This document shows, in pieces, positions 51,152 to 60,993 of a DNA stretch of 64,000 bases (positions within the stretch are counted from its first letter, which is position 1; the number at the start of each line of letters is the position of its first letter). The notes under the pieces are model-generated. The model was not told the DNA's origin and did not search any database. It saw nothing but the letters and a program-made list of their open reading frames with translations. A program made the translations under genes and the position numbers. This DNA is from Lactococcus protaetiae (GTDB taxonomy: Bacteria; Bacillota; Bacilli; Lactobacillales; Streptococcaceae). Where the stretch lies: assembly GCF_006965445.1 (NCBI RefSeq), contig NZ_CP041356.1, positions 2,480,001-2,544,000 of the forward strand. Reading direction: 5' to 3'.

Positions 51152-54100
51152 TTATTCTTCATTTTCAGCGTTAATAAGAGCTTCTTCTTCAGTCTCCGCT
51201 TGTGCAACAATCGCTTCTTGTGCTTCAAGCATTTCTGGAGTAATTTCTGTGTTATCAGGACGAGCCATCACTTCGTCTTCATCTAATTCACGTAAATCAA
51301 GAACATTACTATCTGCATCAAGGACTTTCATATCAAGACCAAGAGATTGTAACTCTTTGACCAACACGCGGAATGATTCAGGAAGGCCTGGCTTAGGAAT
51401 ACGCTCACCTTTGACAATCGCTTCATAAGCACGAGTACGTCCAATCACATCATCTGATTTGTACGTCAATATTTCTTGAAGAACATTTGCAGCACCATAA
51501 GCTTCAAGCGCCCAAACTTCCATTTCTCCGAAACGTTGTCCACCAAATTGTGCTTTACCACCAAGTGGTTGTTGTGTTACAAGCGAGTAAGGGCCAACTG
51601 AACGGGCATGGAGTTTATCATCAACCATGTGGTGAAGTTTAATCATATACATGACACCAACAGAAATACGGTTATCAAATGGTTCACCTGTACGACCATC
51701 ATAAAGAACAGTTTTTGCATCTGCTGACATTCCAGCTTCTTTAACTGTATCCCAGATATCATCATCTGAAGCACCATCAAAGACTGGTGTTGCGATGTGG
51801 ATACCAAGCGTACGAGCAGCCATACCGAGGTGAAGTTCCATAACTTGTCCAATATTCATACGTGAAGGGACACCGAGTGGATTCAACATGATATCGATTG
51901 GTGTACCATCTGGAAGATAAGGCATATCCTCTACAGGAACGATATTTGAAACGACACCTTTATTTCCATGACGTCCAGCCATTTTATCCCCAACGTGGAT
52001 TTTACGTTTTTGTGAGATAAACACACGAACCAACTTATTCACACCTGAAGGCAGTTCATCACCATTTTCACGAGTAAACACACGAACATCATGGACAATA
52101 CCACCGCCGCCGTGAGGAACACGGAGTGAAGTATCCCGTACCTCCCGTGCTTTTTCACCGAAGATTGCACGAAGTAGGCGTTCTTCAGGTGTTGGGTCTG
52201 TTTCACCCTTAGGTGTGACTTTACCAACAAGAAGGTCACCATCTTTTACTTCAGCACCAATGCGAATAATACCTGATTCATCGAGATTTTTGAGTGCTTC
52301 CTCACCAACGTTTGGAATCTCGCGAGTGATTTCTTCAGGACCAAGCTTTGTATCGCGAGTCTCTGACTCATATTCTTCAATGGCGATAGAAGTATAAACG
52401 TCATCTTTGATTAGACGTTCAGACATGATAACCGCATCCTCGAAGTTATAACCTTCCCATGTCATGTAGGCAACAAGTGGGTTTTGTCCCAATGCCATCT
52501 CTCCATTTTCCATAGAAGGACCATCAGCAATGATATCGCCTTTTTCAACCTTTTCACCAAGTTGAGCTAAAGGACGTTGGTTGTATGAAGTTCCCGAGTT
52601 TGAACGGCGGTATTTTGTAATACCATAAATATCGAGTTCTCCAGAAGTACGACGGACACGAATTTCTTCGCCATCAACATATTCTACTGTTCCGTCATGT
52701 TTGGCAATAATTGCAGCACCTGAGTCACGTGCAGTTTGGTGTTCCATACCAGTACCAATCCAAGGAGCATGAGGATCAATCAGCGGTACTGCTTGACGTT
52801 GCATGTTGGCTCCCATGAGGGCACGGTTTGAGTCATCATTTTCAAGGAAAGGAATACATGCTGCAGCTACGGCGATAACCTGTTTAGGTGAAACATCCAT
52901 GTAATCAGCAGTTGAAGCTTCAACTTCAATATTATTCCCTGTATGACGAGCCATAACTGTACTGTTTGCAAATTTTCCTTCTTCAGTCAATGGTGAATTC
53001 GCTTGAGCTACTGTATAATTATCTTCTTCATCAGCTGTAAGATATTCTACTTCATCTGTAACAATGCCTGTTGAGCGATCAATACGACGATATGGTGACA
53101 TGATGAAACCATATTCATTGATTTTCGCATAAGAAGACAAGTTGTTAATCAAACCGATATTTGGTCCTTCAGGTGTTTCGATAGGACACATCCGACCATA
53201 GTGAGTATAATGCACGTCACGAACTTCGTAGGAAGCACGGTCACGTGAGATACCGCCAGGGCCAAGGGCAGAGAAACGGCGTTTGTGAGAAAGCTCTGAT
53301 AAAGGATTATGTTGGTCCATAAATTGTGAAAGTTGAGATGAACCAAAGAATTCTTTAATTGAAGCTGTCACAGGACGAATGTTAATCAAACCTTGTGGTG
53401 TGATATTTTCATTTTCTGATGATGACATACGTTCACGAATCACACGTTCCATACGAGAAAGACCGATACGAACTTGATTTTGGAGTAATTCACCTACTGA
53501 ACGAATCCGACGGTTCCCCAAGTGGTCAATGTCATCTACTTTACCAATGCCTTCAGAAAGTCCTAACCAATAATTAATGTTTGAAATTACATCTGCTGGT
53601 GTCAATACACGACATTCGGCATCAGGAGTACCATTTGAAAGCAGAGTTACTACACGTTCCGAATCTTTTGGTGAGTAAACTTTTACGCTTTGCAAAGTGA
53701 TAGGTTCTGGCACCACTGCATCTGAGGATGGTTCTACAATGAAGTTACCAAGACCATTATCAAGAAGCGGTTCAATCACATCAAGCACATCACGTGTCAC
53801 CAATGTATCTGAGTTGACAAGAATTTCACCAGTTTCTGGGTCAACAATTGGCTCTGCCAATGTCAAACCAAGCAAACGATTTTTGAGTGCCAGTTTTTTA
53901 TTAAATTTATAACGTCCTACAGGAGCAAAATCGTAACGTTTTGGATCAAAGAAACGTGCTACGAGTAAGCCACGTGAACTATCAGCCGTTTTTGGCTCTC
54001 CTGGACGCAAGCGGTCATAGATGTCTTTGAGCGCTTCTTCCACACGAGTGTCAGAAGGGTTCTTATGAACATCTTTTGCCATAGTATCTGTCAATAGTCG

Positions 54101-54742
54101 GCTTTCGCCCATAAGTTCTAGGATTTCGTCATCTGAACCAAAACCAAGAGCACGAAGCATTGTAGTGAAAGTTAACTTACGTGTACGGTCAATACGAACA
54201 TAACCAATCCCTTTAGCATCTGTATCAAGTTCAAACCATGCCCCTCGGTTAGGAATTGTCGTGTGTCCAAAGCTTTCAAGACCGTTTTTATCTGTTTTAA
54301 GGTGGAAATATGAACCTGGGCTACGTACCAACTGGCTGACGATTAAACGTTCTGAACCATTATTGATAAATGTACCCATTTCAGTCATGAGTGGGAAGTC
54401 TCCAAAGAAAACTTCTTGTGTTTTCAATTCACCAGTTTCTTTATTTACAAGACGGAATGTCACGTAAATTGGTGCTGAATAGTTTGCGTCATGTGCACGC
54501 GCTTCTTCAACAGTATATTTAGGTGTTTTCATTTCATAACCGACAAATTCGAGCTCCATTGTGCCTGCAAAGTTGTCAATTGGGAACATTTCTTTGAAGA
54601 CATTTGCAAGCCCTTCGTCAAGGAAGTTCTTATAACTTGATGTTTGAACTTCAATGAGGTTTGGCAAACCGATTACTTCTTTGATACGTGAAAAACTGCG
54701 TCTTGTACGGTGTTTACCGTATTTTACGTCATGTCCTGCCAA
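51152..54742 (-). CDS. rpoB: RNA polymerase subunit beta
   Basis: RNA polymerase beta, 1196 residues, intact. The start is TTG at 54742 with GAGGAG upstream. The rifampicin-pocket region [33 protein letters not shown] is wild type in pattern, and the catalytic-site sequences [15 protein letters not shown] and [24 protein letters not shown] are present. Transcribed from a consensus promoter through a leader of about 220 nt. Confidence 0.97.
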   Translation of the reverse strand: MAGHDVKYGKHRTRRSFSRIKEVIGLPNLIEVQTSSYKNFLDEGLANVFKEMFPIDNFAGTMELEFVGYEMKTPKYTVEEARAHDANYSAPIYVTFRLVNKETGELKTQEVFFGDFPLMTEMGTFINNGSERLIVSQLVRSPGSYFHLKTDKNGLESFGHTTIPNRGAWFELDTDAKGIGYVRIDRTRKLTFTTMLRALGFGSDDEILELMGESRLLTDTMAKDVHKNPSDTRVEEALKDIYDRLRPGEPKTADSSRGLLVARFFDPKRYDFAPVGRYKFNKKLALKNRLLGLTLAEPIVDPETGEILVNSDTLVTRDVLDVIEPLLDNGLGNFIVEPSSDAVVPEPITLQSVKVYSPKDSERVVTLLSNGTPDAECRVLTPADVISNINYWLGLSEGIGKVDDIDHLGNRRIRSVGELLQNQVRIGLSRMERVIRERMSSSENENITPQGLINIRPVTASIKEFFGSSQLSQFMDQHNPLSELSHKRRFSALGPGGISRDRASYEVRDVHYTHYGRMCPIETPEGPNIGLINNLSSYAKINEYGFIMSPYRRIDRSTGIVTDEVEYLTADEEDNYTVAQANSPLTEEGKFANSTVMARHTGNNIEVEASTADYMDVSPKQVIAVAAACIPFLENDDSNRALMGANMQRQAVPLIDPHAPWIGTGMEHQTARDSGAAIIAKHDGTVEYVDGEEIRVRRTSGELDIYGITKYRRSNSGTSYNQRPLAQLGEKVEKGDIIADGPSMENGEMALGQNPLVAYMTWEGYNFEDAVIMSERLIKDDVYTSIAIEEYESETRDTKLGPEEITREIPNVGEEALKNLDESGIIRIGAEVKDGDLLVGKVTPKGETDPTPEERLLRAIFGEKAREVRDTSLRVPHGGGGIVHDVRVFTRENGDELPSGVNKLVRVFISQKRKIHVGDKMAGRHGNKGVVSNIVPVEDMPYLPDGTPIDIMLNPLGVPSRMNIGQVMELHLGMAARTLGIHIATPVFDGASDDDIWDTVKEAGMSADAKTVLYDGRTGEPFDNRISVGVMYMIKLHHMVDDKLHARSVGPYSLVTQQPLGGKAQFGGQRFGEMEVWALEAYGAANVLQEILTYKSDDVIGRTRAYEAIVKGERIPKPGLPESFRVLVKELQSLGLDMKVLDADSNVLDLRELDEDEVMARPDNTEITPEMLEAQEAIVAQAETEEEALINAENEE

Positions 54743-54960
54743 GTGTTTTCTCCTCTATATTTTTTAGATTTGATTAAAAAAGTCTGTGCTTTTGATGAGT
54801 TTCTAATGAAAAAATCTGAAAAGTTGGTAGTTTGTCTTTTTAATAACTTTTTCTAATTTCCCTAATGAAAGACGCCAAAAAAGCAACGAAAACTCTTGTT
54901 TTTCGCTGCTTACAAAGCCTATGGGGACAATAGATCCCACAGATTTTGCTGACAAACCAT
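54743..54960 (-). ncRNA. rpoB 5' leader, likely the Lacto-rpoB motif
   Basis: The leader between the promoter and rpoB is about 218 nt. It contains a 12-bp hairpin with one wobble pair (AAGCAGCGAAAA / TTTTCGTTGCTT) followed by six T at 54877-54911, which is a terminator-like attenuator. A structured RNA named Lacto-rpoB is known upstream of rpoB in Lactobacillales; position and lineage fit, but I could not test the fold against the model. Confidence 0.55.
54877..54911 (-). terminator. Attenuator-like hairpin in the rpoB leader
   Basis: Stem AAGCAGCGAAAA / TTTTCGTTGCTT, 7-nt loop, then TTTT. It lies downstream of the rpoB promoter, so polymerase meets it before the gene. Confidence 0.7.
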
Positions 54961-54966
54961 TATTCC

Positions 54967-54995
54967 CATTATACACTATTCTGTTTACTTTATCA
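54967..54995 (-). promoter_or_regulatory. rpoBC promoter
   Basis: TTGATA (54990-54995), 17 bp, TATAAT (54967-54972) on the minus strand. Confidence 0.88.
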
Positions 54996-55010
54996 AGAGA
55001 TGAATCATTG

Positions 55011-55039
55011 AAAAAACTCTCAAATTAATTCAAGAGTTT
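55011..55039 (-). terminator. Terminator of the CodY-like gene
   Basis: AAACTCT / AGAGTTT with a 12-nt loop and T-run, 16 nt after the stop codon. Confidence 0.75.
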
Positions 55040-55054
55040 CTGTTAATAAGGTAG

Positions 55055-55657
55055 CTATAATTCTATTTTTTCGATGATGGCTTTAAATGATTCTAGTTCT
55101 GTGCGAGAAAGTGAACCAACAAGCGTTGCTAATGTATTGTCTCTGCGTTTATTTTCCAGTTCTTCTAACATCAAGTAAGAGAGCTGAGTTCCAATGATTG
55201 AAGCTAGGAACTCTACCAATATTAGTTGCTCTACTTCGAGAGGATTATTGGATAAAATAAAAATCGTACCGATACGTAGGCTGCTACCATAAACTGGTGC
55301 TACAGTGATTGAACTTTCTGAGTAATATTCTGCAAGCTCTTTTACTGGTGCAAGAATGGAGTCTTCTATCTTTTTATTATGATTTATCTCGTAAAAAGCT
55401 AGTGTAGCCGCTGCAACACTCTCTGGAAGCTTTTGATAATTAAAAAATGTTTTTAGCGCGTTTGAATTTTGCTTATCTGTGTGTGAATAATGATACCCTA
55501 AGAAATTTCTTTTAGAGTCAACAATAAAAAGGTCGCACCCTAAAAATTCTGCAAGCTTATCCATTAACAGTTGATAAGGGAATTCTTTTGAGAAATCCAC
55601 TGGTGTTGTTCTCAGCAAAGTTGTCATTTGCTTTGTTTTATCAAAAAATTTATCCAC
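55055..55657 (-). CDS. CodY-like GAF-domain protein lacking the DNA-binding domain
   Basis: A 200-residue protein aligned by eye with the first three quarters of CodY: KTKQMTTLLRTT, DLFIVDSKRNFLGYHY, PVYGSSLRIGTIFI, LVEFLASIIGTQLS and SLSRTELESFKAIIEKI match the order of CodY blocks. CodY is about 260 residues and ends with a winged helix (ITRSVIVNALRKLESAG); here the protein stops exactly at the helix before it, and a terminator follows. No leftover wing sequence is seen in any frame between the stop and the terminator. The GTG start at 55657 has AAGGAGG. It may sense branched-chain amino acids or another ligand and act through a partner. Confidence 0.75.
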   Translation of the reverse strand: MDKFFDKTKQMTTLLRTTPVDFSKEFPYQLLMDKLAEFLGCDLFIVDSKRNFLGYHYSHTDKQNSNALKTFFNYQKLPESVAAATLAFYEINHNKKIEDSILAPVKELAEYYSESSITVAPVYGSSLRIGTIFILSNNPLEVEQLILVEFLASIIGTQLSYLMLEELENKRRDNTLATLVGSLSRTELESFKAIIEKIEL

Positions 55658-55931
55658 CTTTTCCTCCTTATATCGTTTTAATCAAACTAGATTTATAATA
55701 ATCAAAATAAAGTATTCTTTTAATTACATTTATGTTATCACACTTATCTTCAAGTGTCAAACTTCTTACGTATTAAGAAAATCAGGTTATTTGTTAAAAA
55801 ATTTGGAACATTTTTATTTTTTTCGTTTATAATCTTATTTTTTTCTTCCCACTTCTTATATTCTATGTTATAATAACTATATTACAAATGTTTTAAAAAT
55901 ATATCTTTTATTGTAATTTGGAGAATACAAT

Positions 55932-56615
55932 ATGTTTTATGATCGTTTAAAAAAATTAGTCACTGAGTCTCATAAATCTTTTAATCGTGTCGAAAGAGAG
56001 TTGGGCTATCCCAGAAATGCTCTTGCGAACTATCGTTTGGGTAAGGAACCTAGCGCAAAACGTTTGACTGAGATTGCAGATTATTTTGGGGTCACATCCG
56101 AATATCTTCTTGGAAAAGATGATGAATATAGCTACAAAAAAGCTCAATTATTATTTGATGGGCTTGATGAAGAAAGAAAACAAAAGCTATTGGAATACAT
56201 TCAAGAAAGAATTGATGTGCTCAAAAGCATGGAAGAAACTTTCGTTTCTTTATCAGCTACGCGGTTTGTCTATTGTGGCAACGATACTTGGACGATACAG
56301 TCAAATGACCGTACGATTAATTTTCCTGTTAGCCAGCTTCCTGAAGATTATGATGCTGTTTTTGAACTTGTTGGTGGAGCTTTAGAGCCAACTTCCCCTA
56401 ATGCAACTGGAAATCTGATATTTATCAAGTATGATGAAAATAACCAAGTGAGTGCGGTTCATACTTTTCAACTTGACCATGAACATTATGCTAAACTTCT
56501 TACTGGCGATGGCAAAGTGTTCTATCTCAATCGTTCAGATAATACTGAGTATGAAGATGTTCCTGTTACTTGTGGCAAGATTGGTAAAGTCTATCATTCC
56601 ACATCACTTCTTTAA
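55932..56615 (+). CDS. XRE regulator with a degenerate S24 (LexA/HdiR-like) domain
   Basis: A 227-residue regulator. Residues about 1-65 are a Cro/CI-type helix-turn-helix (FNRVERELGYPRNALANYRLG...ITVTSEYLLG pattern). The C-terminal part, from about 120, has the layout of an S24 peptidase/dimerisation domain: YDAVFELVGGALEPTSPNAT...NLIFI, then GDGKVFYLNRSDNTEYEDVPV. The catalytic Ser of the usual GDSMEPT is Ala here, and the catalytic Lys seems replaced too. So it may bind DNA without self-cleavage. GGAGAA precedes ATG 55932, and TGTTATAAT lies about 60 nt upstream. It is divergent from the CodY-like gene. Confidence 0.8.
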   Translation: MFYDRLKKLVTESHKSFNRVERELGYPRNALANYRLGKEPSAKRLTEIADYFGVTSEYLLGKDDEYSYKKAQLLFDGLDEERKQKLLEYIQERIDVLKSMEETFVSLSATRFVYCGNDTWTIQSNDRTINFPVSQLPEDYDAVFELVGGALEPTSPNATGNLIFIKYDENNQVSAVHTFQLDHEHYAKLLTGDGKVFYLNRSDNTEYEDVPVTCGKIGKVYHSTSLL

Positions 56616-56732
56616 ACTGATTTTTTCTCTACTGTTACCAGAGTTTGCTCTTTCATCTTTGCTAAGAGCATAGGTTTAGTTTGCCTTTAATTTCTCTGTT
56701 GACCTAGTGAAACTTGCTCACTCATTTCAAAT

Positions 56733-56763
56733 AAAAAATCCTAGATTAAATTTAGGATTTTTT
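56733..56763. terminator. Bidirectional terminator
   Basis: AAAAATCCTA / TTAGGATTTTTT with A- and T-runs. It lies about 120 nt after the XRE gene and can serve transcription from the ATL/pepO side too. Confidence 0.8.
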
Positions 56764-56819
56764 ATTCTTCTTCATCATCACCAGTTATACTGGTTACACC
56801 TTAAAATCCGTCAATTCTT

Positions 56820-56905
56820 TATCCATTCGCTCTACCCCAGCTTCGCTGGCATTCTTGCTACAACCCAAGCGACAAGAATGAAGACTAATCGAACGAACGG
56901 AAACC
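56820..56905. repeat. Fragment resembling the mosaic palindromic repeat
   Basis: Contains CCAGC-TTC-GCTGG (about 56849-56861) and CTTGC...GCGACAAG pairs, in the same style (TTC loops, short GC stems) as the larger repeats, with no termini. Confidence 0.45.
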
Positions 56906-56952
56906 AATTACAGTGCAACGTCAATCCGTTGTCGTCTTTTACGACACATTAG

Positions 56953-57243
56953 CTATAGTATTACTTTCCCTTGAGCAGAAACCTCTAACCCTTCTGCTCG
57001 TAAACGCGCAATTTGCTCGGTGCGTCCTGGTTCTGGTAAGCTAATTACTCCTTTGGATGATATGACACGCCACCATGGAAGCTGATATTTTTTTGACATT
57101 GAATGTAGGACACGTGAAACTTGTCTTGCACCGTTAGAAAGTCCCGCAAGTCTTCCCACATCTCTATAACTCATAACGGTTCCTTCTGGTATTTCTGTCA
57201 GTACTGACAGAATTTTTTTCGTTGTTTCTGTAAGTTCTGCCAT
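56953..57243 (-). CDS. Alkyltransferase-like (ATL) DNA-binding protein
   Basis: A 96-residue protein with the DNA-binding fold of O6-alkylguanine-DNA alkyltransferase. The active-site PCHRV of the enzymes is PWWRV here, so the reactive Cys is absent and the protein cannot remove alkyl groups. ATL proteins bind O6-alkylguanine and flag it for excision repair. The Arg-finger helix (NGARQVSRVLHSM) and the YRDVGRLAG helix are kept. A perfect 20-bp palindrome, TTCTGTCAGTACTGACAGAA, lies in the coding region at 57193-57212. The gene starts 4 nt after pepO and has no separate ribosome site. Confidence 0.88.
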   Translation of the reverse strand: MAELTETTKKILSVLTEIPEGTVMSYRDVGRLAGLSNGARQVSRVLHSMSKKYQLPWWRVISSKGVISLPEPGRTEQIARLRAEGLEVSAQGKVIL

Positions 57244-57247
57244 TTAA

Positions 57248-59131
57248 TTACCAGATTTTAACACGTTTTTCAGGAGCTCGATACATTTTATCTTCAGGTT
57301 TGATATCGAACGCTTCATAAAATTCTTCAAGATTTGTTGGTGGAATATTTGCACGAAGTTTTGCTGGAGCATGGACATCCATACTAAGTAGCATTTGTTG
57401 AAATTCAAGGCTTGCTTTCATACGCCAAATGGCCGCCCATTGACTGAAAAATGCGCCTAAGTCAACATCAGATTCATTTTTTGCTGCCGTCAGTGCCGCC
57501 GTAATACCACCCTGGTCTGCAATGTTTTCTGATACAATAAGTTTTCCGTTCGCTGGTCCTGCTTCCGTTTCTACTCCTTCAAAAAGTGCAATCATTTCTT
57601 CTTGTTTCTTTTCAAATGCAGAGTAATCTTCTTCCAACCACCATTTGTTCAGATTACCATATTTATCAAACTGCGCTCCATTATTATCAAAAGCGTGTGA
57701 AATTTCGTGAGCAATTACTGCGCCAATTCCACCGTAATTTTGTGATGAAGATTGTTCAAGCGAATAAAATGGCGCTTGCAAAATCGCAGCTGGGAAAACA
57801 ATGGTATTGCTATCTGGGCTGTAGTAAGCATTGACCATATGAGCTGGCATATGCCAGAGTGTTTTATCAACATCTTCAGCGAATTTCTCATAGTGACGAG
57901 CTGTCAAAATTTCATCAAATTTGACCGCATTTTCATATAAACTTCCGTCAGTCACTTTGAGCTTTTTATAAATTTCTGGAAGTTTGTCAGGAAAACCGAT
58001 AAATGGTGTAATTGCATCAAGCTTTTCAATTGCTTTTTCAGCAGTCGCTTGGCTTAACCAAGCGTTGGTACGCAAGCGTTCTTGATAAACTTTTATCATC
58101 GCTGAAACCATACGTTTCACGTCTTCTTTTGCAGTTTCACCAAAATATTTTTTACCATAGAAAATCCCAATCACTTGACTAAAATAACTTTCTGTCAAGT
58201 CAAGTTGATGTTTTTCTTGACTGCGTGGTTCTTTAACATTTGACAAAAATCGATTGTAAGCAGAACCTAGGATACGCAAGTCTTCTGTCAAAAATGATGT
58301 TGCTTTACGCGCAGTTTTCGTCAGCATCCACGCTTTGATAAGTTGCCAATTTTCTTCATTGACAAGTAGATTAAAGTGATCGTAAAAACGATTTTCAAAG
58401 ACAATAATTTTCTCTGGCTGTGTCCCTACCAGATTTTCGATAAATGGTGCAAAATCAACTGTTGAAAGCCCCTTTACAAAGTTGTCAGTACTGACAGGAT
58501 TGTATAATTCAGCGTATTTCGCCCATTCTTCAGAAGTATTCGCTGACGGTACTAAAAGCGCATCAAATTTTACCGCGTCAGAAGCAATACGTTCTGCATT
58601 TTCAATATCAAATGCCTCCAAAATTTCAGTTGAATTTTTTGTCCAAAAATCTAGTAATTCAGCTTTTCTTGGATGTTCGTCTGCATAATAAGTCGTGTCA
58701 GGTAAAATCAGACCTGGACCCGTGAAGCCAAGCGCATGATGCACAGCATCTTTCATATCAGGCTCTACACTAAAAGAAAAAGGCAAAGGAGCTTGTGAAT
58801 GAAAAACCAAATCTGTCAGTGCTGACAGAAAGTCCTTAAAGTCTGTCAGTTTCAAAACCTTATTCAACTCAGCTTTTACGGCCGTGAAATCCGCTTGATT
58901 ACGGCTGTCCCAATTTCCTGCTTTATTATAAAACTTGATTGTTTCTAACAGCTCAGCATTGTCCACCGGCAAATTTACTGACAAATCTTTCAAATCTTCT
59001 GTCAAATTTTTTTCATTTTGCAAAACCAGCTCATCAAACGCTGAAATGCGTGGCTTATCAGCTGGAATTTCAGCTTGTTCCAACCACTCCGCATTTACCG
59101 CTGCAAACAAATCATCTTGAACTCTAACCAT
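57248..59131 (-). CDS. pepO: Endopeptidase O (M13 family)
   Basis: Neutral zinc endopeptidase of the neprilysin family that cuts casein-derived peptides in lactococci. The 627-residue length equals L. lactis PepO. The zinc motif is VIAHEISHAFDNNG, the third ligand Glu is in ENIADQGG, and the NAYY and C-terminal MYRAPEKRVKIW segments are conserved. No signal peptide, so cytoplasmic. I chose ATG at 59131 (GGAGAAAATT upstream). Clusters of CTGTCAG at 58491 and 58813-58849 encode surface-type segments. Confidence 0.95.
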   Translation of the reverse strand: MVRVQDDLFAAVNAEWLEQAEIPADKPRISAFDELVLQNEKNLTEDLKDLSVNLPVDNAELLETIKFYNKAGNWDSRNQADFTAVKAELNKVLKLTDFKDFLSALTDLVFHSQAPLPFSFSVEPDMKDAVHHALGFTGPGLILPDTTYYADEHPRKAELLDFWTKNSTEILEAFDIENAERIASDAVKFDALLVPSANTSEEWAKYAELYNPVSTDNFVKGLSTVDFAPFIENLVGTQPEKIIVFENRFYDHFNLLVNEENWQLIKAWMLTKTARKATSFLTEDLRILGSAYNRFLSNVKEPRSQEKHQLDLTESYFSQVIGIFYGKKYFGETAKEDVKRMVSAMIKVYQERLRTNAWLSQATAEKAIEKLDAITPFIGFPDKLPEIYKKLKVTDGSLYENAVKFDEILTARHYEKFAEDVDKTLWHMPAHMVNAYYSPDSNTIVFPAAILQAPFYSLEQSSSQNYGGIGAVIAHEISHAFDNNGAQFDKYGNLNKWWLEEDYSAFEKKQEEMIALFEGVETEAGPANGKLIVSENIADQGGITAALTAAKNESDVDLGAFFSQWAAIWRMKASLEFQQMLLSMDVHAPAKLRANIPPTNLEEFYEAFDIKPEDKMYRAPEKRVKIW

Positions 59132-59177
59132 AATTTTCTCCATTTTCTTGAATTTTCCATACAATTATATCACAAAA

Positions 59178-59206
59178 AATTTCTGTCAGTGTACTGACAG
59201 AAATTT
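59178..59206 (-). terminator. Terminator of the MurJ-like gene, built on CTGTCAG palindrome
   Basis: AAATTTCTGTCAGT / ACTGACAGAAATTT with T-run. It also lies upstream of the pepO -10-like TATAAT (59164-59169). Confidence 0.8.
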
Positions 59207-59255
59207 ATTTACTTATAACTTTAATTTCAACAAAGAAAACTACTGACAAAGTTCC

Positions 59256-60929
59256 TCAAAGATGTAATTTTTTCCTTAAACTTGTACCACGCACTCCAAA
59301 CCATTTTTCTAGCAGTCCTAGTTTTGCAGCAAACCAAAGATAAGTATAAAAACCTGCACCACCTGCAATAACAGCGATTATCGCTGAACCCGCACGTCCC
59401 GGCACTTTACCAAAAACAAAGCCTAAAACAATTTCAACCGCGATAACAACAACAGCCATAAATACAGTTAACAAAGCCGCACCTTGAGCACCACGAATTG
59501 TATTTTTGATTGAAAAACGAGTAATCTGATGAAGTTTTCTGATAAAAAGTGAAACACCAAGCAAGAAAGATAAAGTTGTAGCCAAAAGTGGCCCATAACT
59601 ATGAAAAATTAAAATCATCGGCACCTGCAAAACAACTTTTGCAATCAAAGTAATGATGAAAAATTTCATCGCCATACGTTTATGATCCATCACCGTAAGC
59701 GGAGGATAAACGAGCATATAAAGCCCCAACAAGAAACTTTGCAAAATAGCAAAAACAAACAAACTACTTTGTAAACTTGACGGTACCTGATAAAAAATCG
59801 TATAAATTGGTTTAGTTAAAAGCGCCATCCCCACAACTGCGGGAAGCATGAAACCAACATAAAGTTGAAAATTATAACCCACCAAAACAGCAAGTTCCCG
59901 CCGATTTCCCTGCACATAGTGCTCAGTAATCAATGGGTCAGAAACAGAGCCTAAAGTTAGTGCCACGCCCAGCAAGACCATCGTCAACTTATCTGTATTC
60001 GCTGAAAAGTAGCTCATCAATGCCAGTAATTCATTATGACTATAATTTGTTACCCAAGGCATCATATTCATAAATGTCGAGTTATCAATAATCTTGAAAA
60101 TCTGAATCGCCGAGCCAATCACAATAAACGGAATCGCTGTATGCATTGTCGTTTTCAAAATTTCAAGTGCATTTATCTTAGATTTTGCAGGTCCTGGACG
60201 CAAAAGTCTAGTCAAATTACCAGAACGTTGTAAATAAAAGAGAAGCACAGCATAAGACCCCAACATCCCAACAAAAGCTGCTGTTGTTGACTGAGTCACG
60301 GCACTTTGCCAATCATGCGAGCCGAGTTTCATGATTGCGAAAGTTGTTGCAAGCATCCAAACAATACGGACCACTTGCTCCAAAAGTTGGCTCATTGCAT
60401 AAGCCTTAACTTGATTCAATCCTTGGAAATATCCCCTAATCACTGACATTGATGGGAAGATTAAAACAGCAAGTGCAAGACTCTTCATCACTGGAATCAA
60501 ATCTGCGCTATCTTTACCTCCAACCAAAGTAGAGAGTGGGCCTGAGAGAAAGAACATCAATCCTGCTGCAACAATCCCTAAAAGTGCCATCACACCTAAC
60601 ATCTGGCGAACAAGACGATAAGCCATATTAGGATCATCCAAAGTATTATACCTTGCAACTTCACGCGCCACTGCCGCTGGAATTCCTACTGTTGAAATAA
60701 GCAAGAAAAGTGCATAAATATTATAACCCATGCTATAAAGAGAGTTCGCCTCATTCCCGAAACGCCCCATCCATGCATACCACGGAATAATATAAACAAC
60801 ACCCAAAACCTTACCAATCATATCTGCACCAGTACGCCATGCAGTTCCAGAGAGCATTTGGTCTTTCGATTTTGTCGCCGTTTTTATCGGCTTACTATCT
60901 GTATCCATTGTTTGTCCTGAATTTTCCAT
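59256..60929 (-). CDS. Lipid II / polysaccharide flippase, YtgP/MurJ-like
   Basis: A 557-residue MOP-superfamily flippase with about fourteen helices. The N-terminal SGTAWRTGADMIGKVLGVVYIIPWYAWMG and the SLYSMGYNIYALFLLISTVGIPAAVAREVARYN block are typical of the YtgP/SpoVB group, which in streptococci carries out MurJ function (moving lipid II outward). The neighbouring divergent gene is murE, so both sides work on peptidoglycan. It starts with ATG 60929 and a TAAAAT 6 nt upstream, without a ribosome site. Confidence 0.88.
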   Translation of the reverse strand: MENSGQTMDTDSKPIKTATKSKDQMLSGTAWRTGADMIGKVLGVVYIIPWYAWMGRFGNEANSLYSMGYNIYALFLLISTVGIPAAVAREVARYNTLDDPNMAYRLVRQMLGVMALLGIVAAGLMFFLSGPLSTLVGGKDSADLIPVMKSLALAVLIFPSMSVIRGYFQGLNQVKAYAMSQLLEQVVRIVWMLATTFAIMKLGSHDWQSAVTQSTTAAFVGMLGSYAVLLFYLQRSGNLTRLLRPGPAKSKINALEILKTTMHTAIPFIVIGSAIQIFKIIDNSTFMNMMPWVTNYSHNELLALMSYFSANTDKLTMVLLGVALTLGSVSDPLITEHYVQGNRRELAVLVGYNFQLYVGFMLPAVVGMALLTKPIYTIFYQVPSSLQSSLFVFAILQSFLLGLYMLVYPPLTVMDHKRMAMKFFIITLIAKVVLQVPMILIFHSYGPLLATTLSFLLGVSLFIRKLHQITRFSIKNTIRGAQGAALLTVFMAVVVIAVEIVLGFVFGKVPGRAGSAIIAVIAGGAGFYTYLWFAAKLGLLEKWFGVRGTSLRKKLHL

Positions 60930-60935
60930 TATTCC

Positions 60936-60964
60936 ATTTTACCCTAAGTTGCCAGTTTTGACAA
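60936..60964 (-). promoter_or_regulatory. Leaderless promoter of the MurJ-like gene with overlapping inverted repeat
   Basis: TTGTCA (60959-60964), 17 bp, TAAAAT (60936-60941), 6 nt to the ATG. An inverted repeat CCTAAGTTG / CAACTTAGG (about 60942-60970) covers the spacer and -35 and may be an operator. Confidence 0.7.
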
Positions 60965-60993
60965 CTTAGGAACCAAATCAATCTATTTCACTT

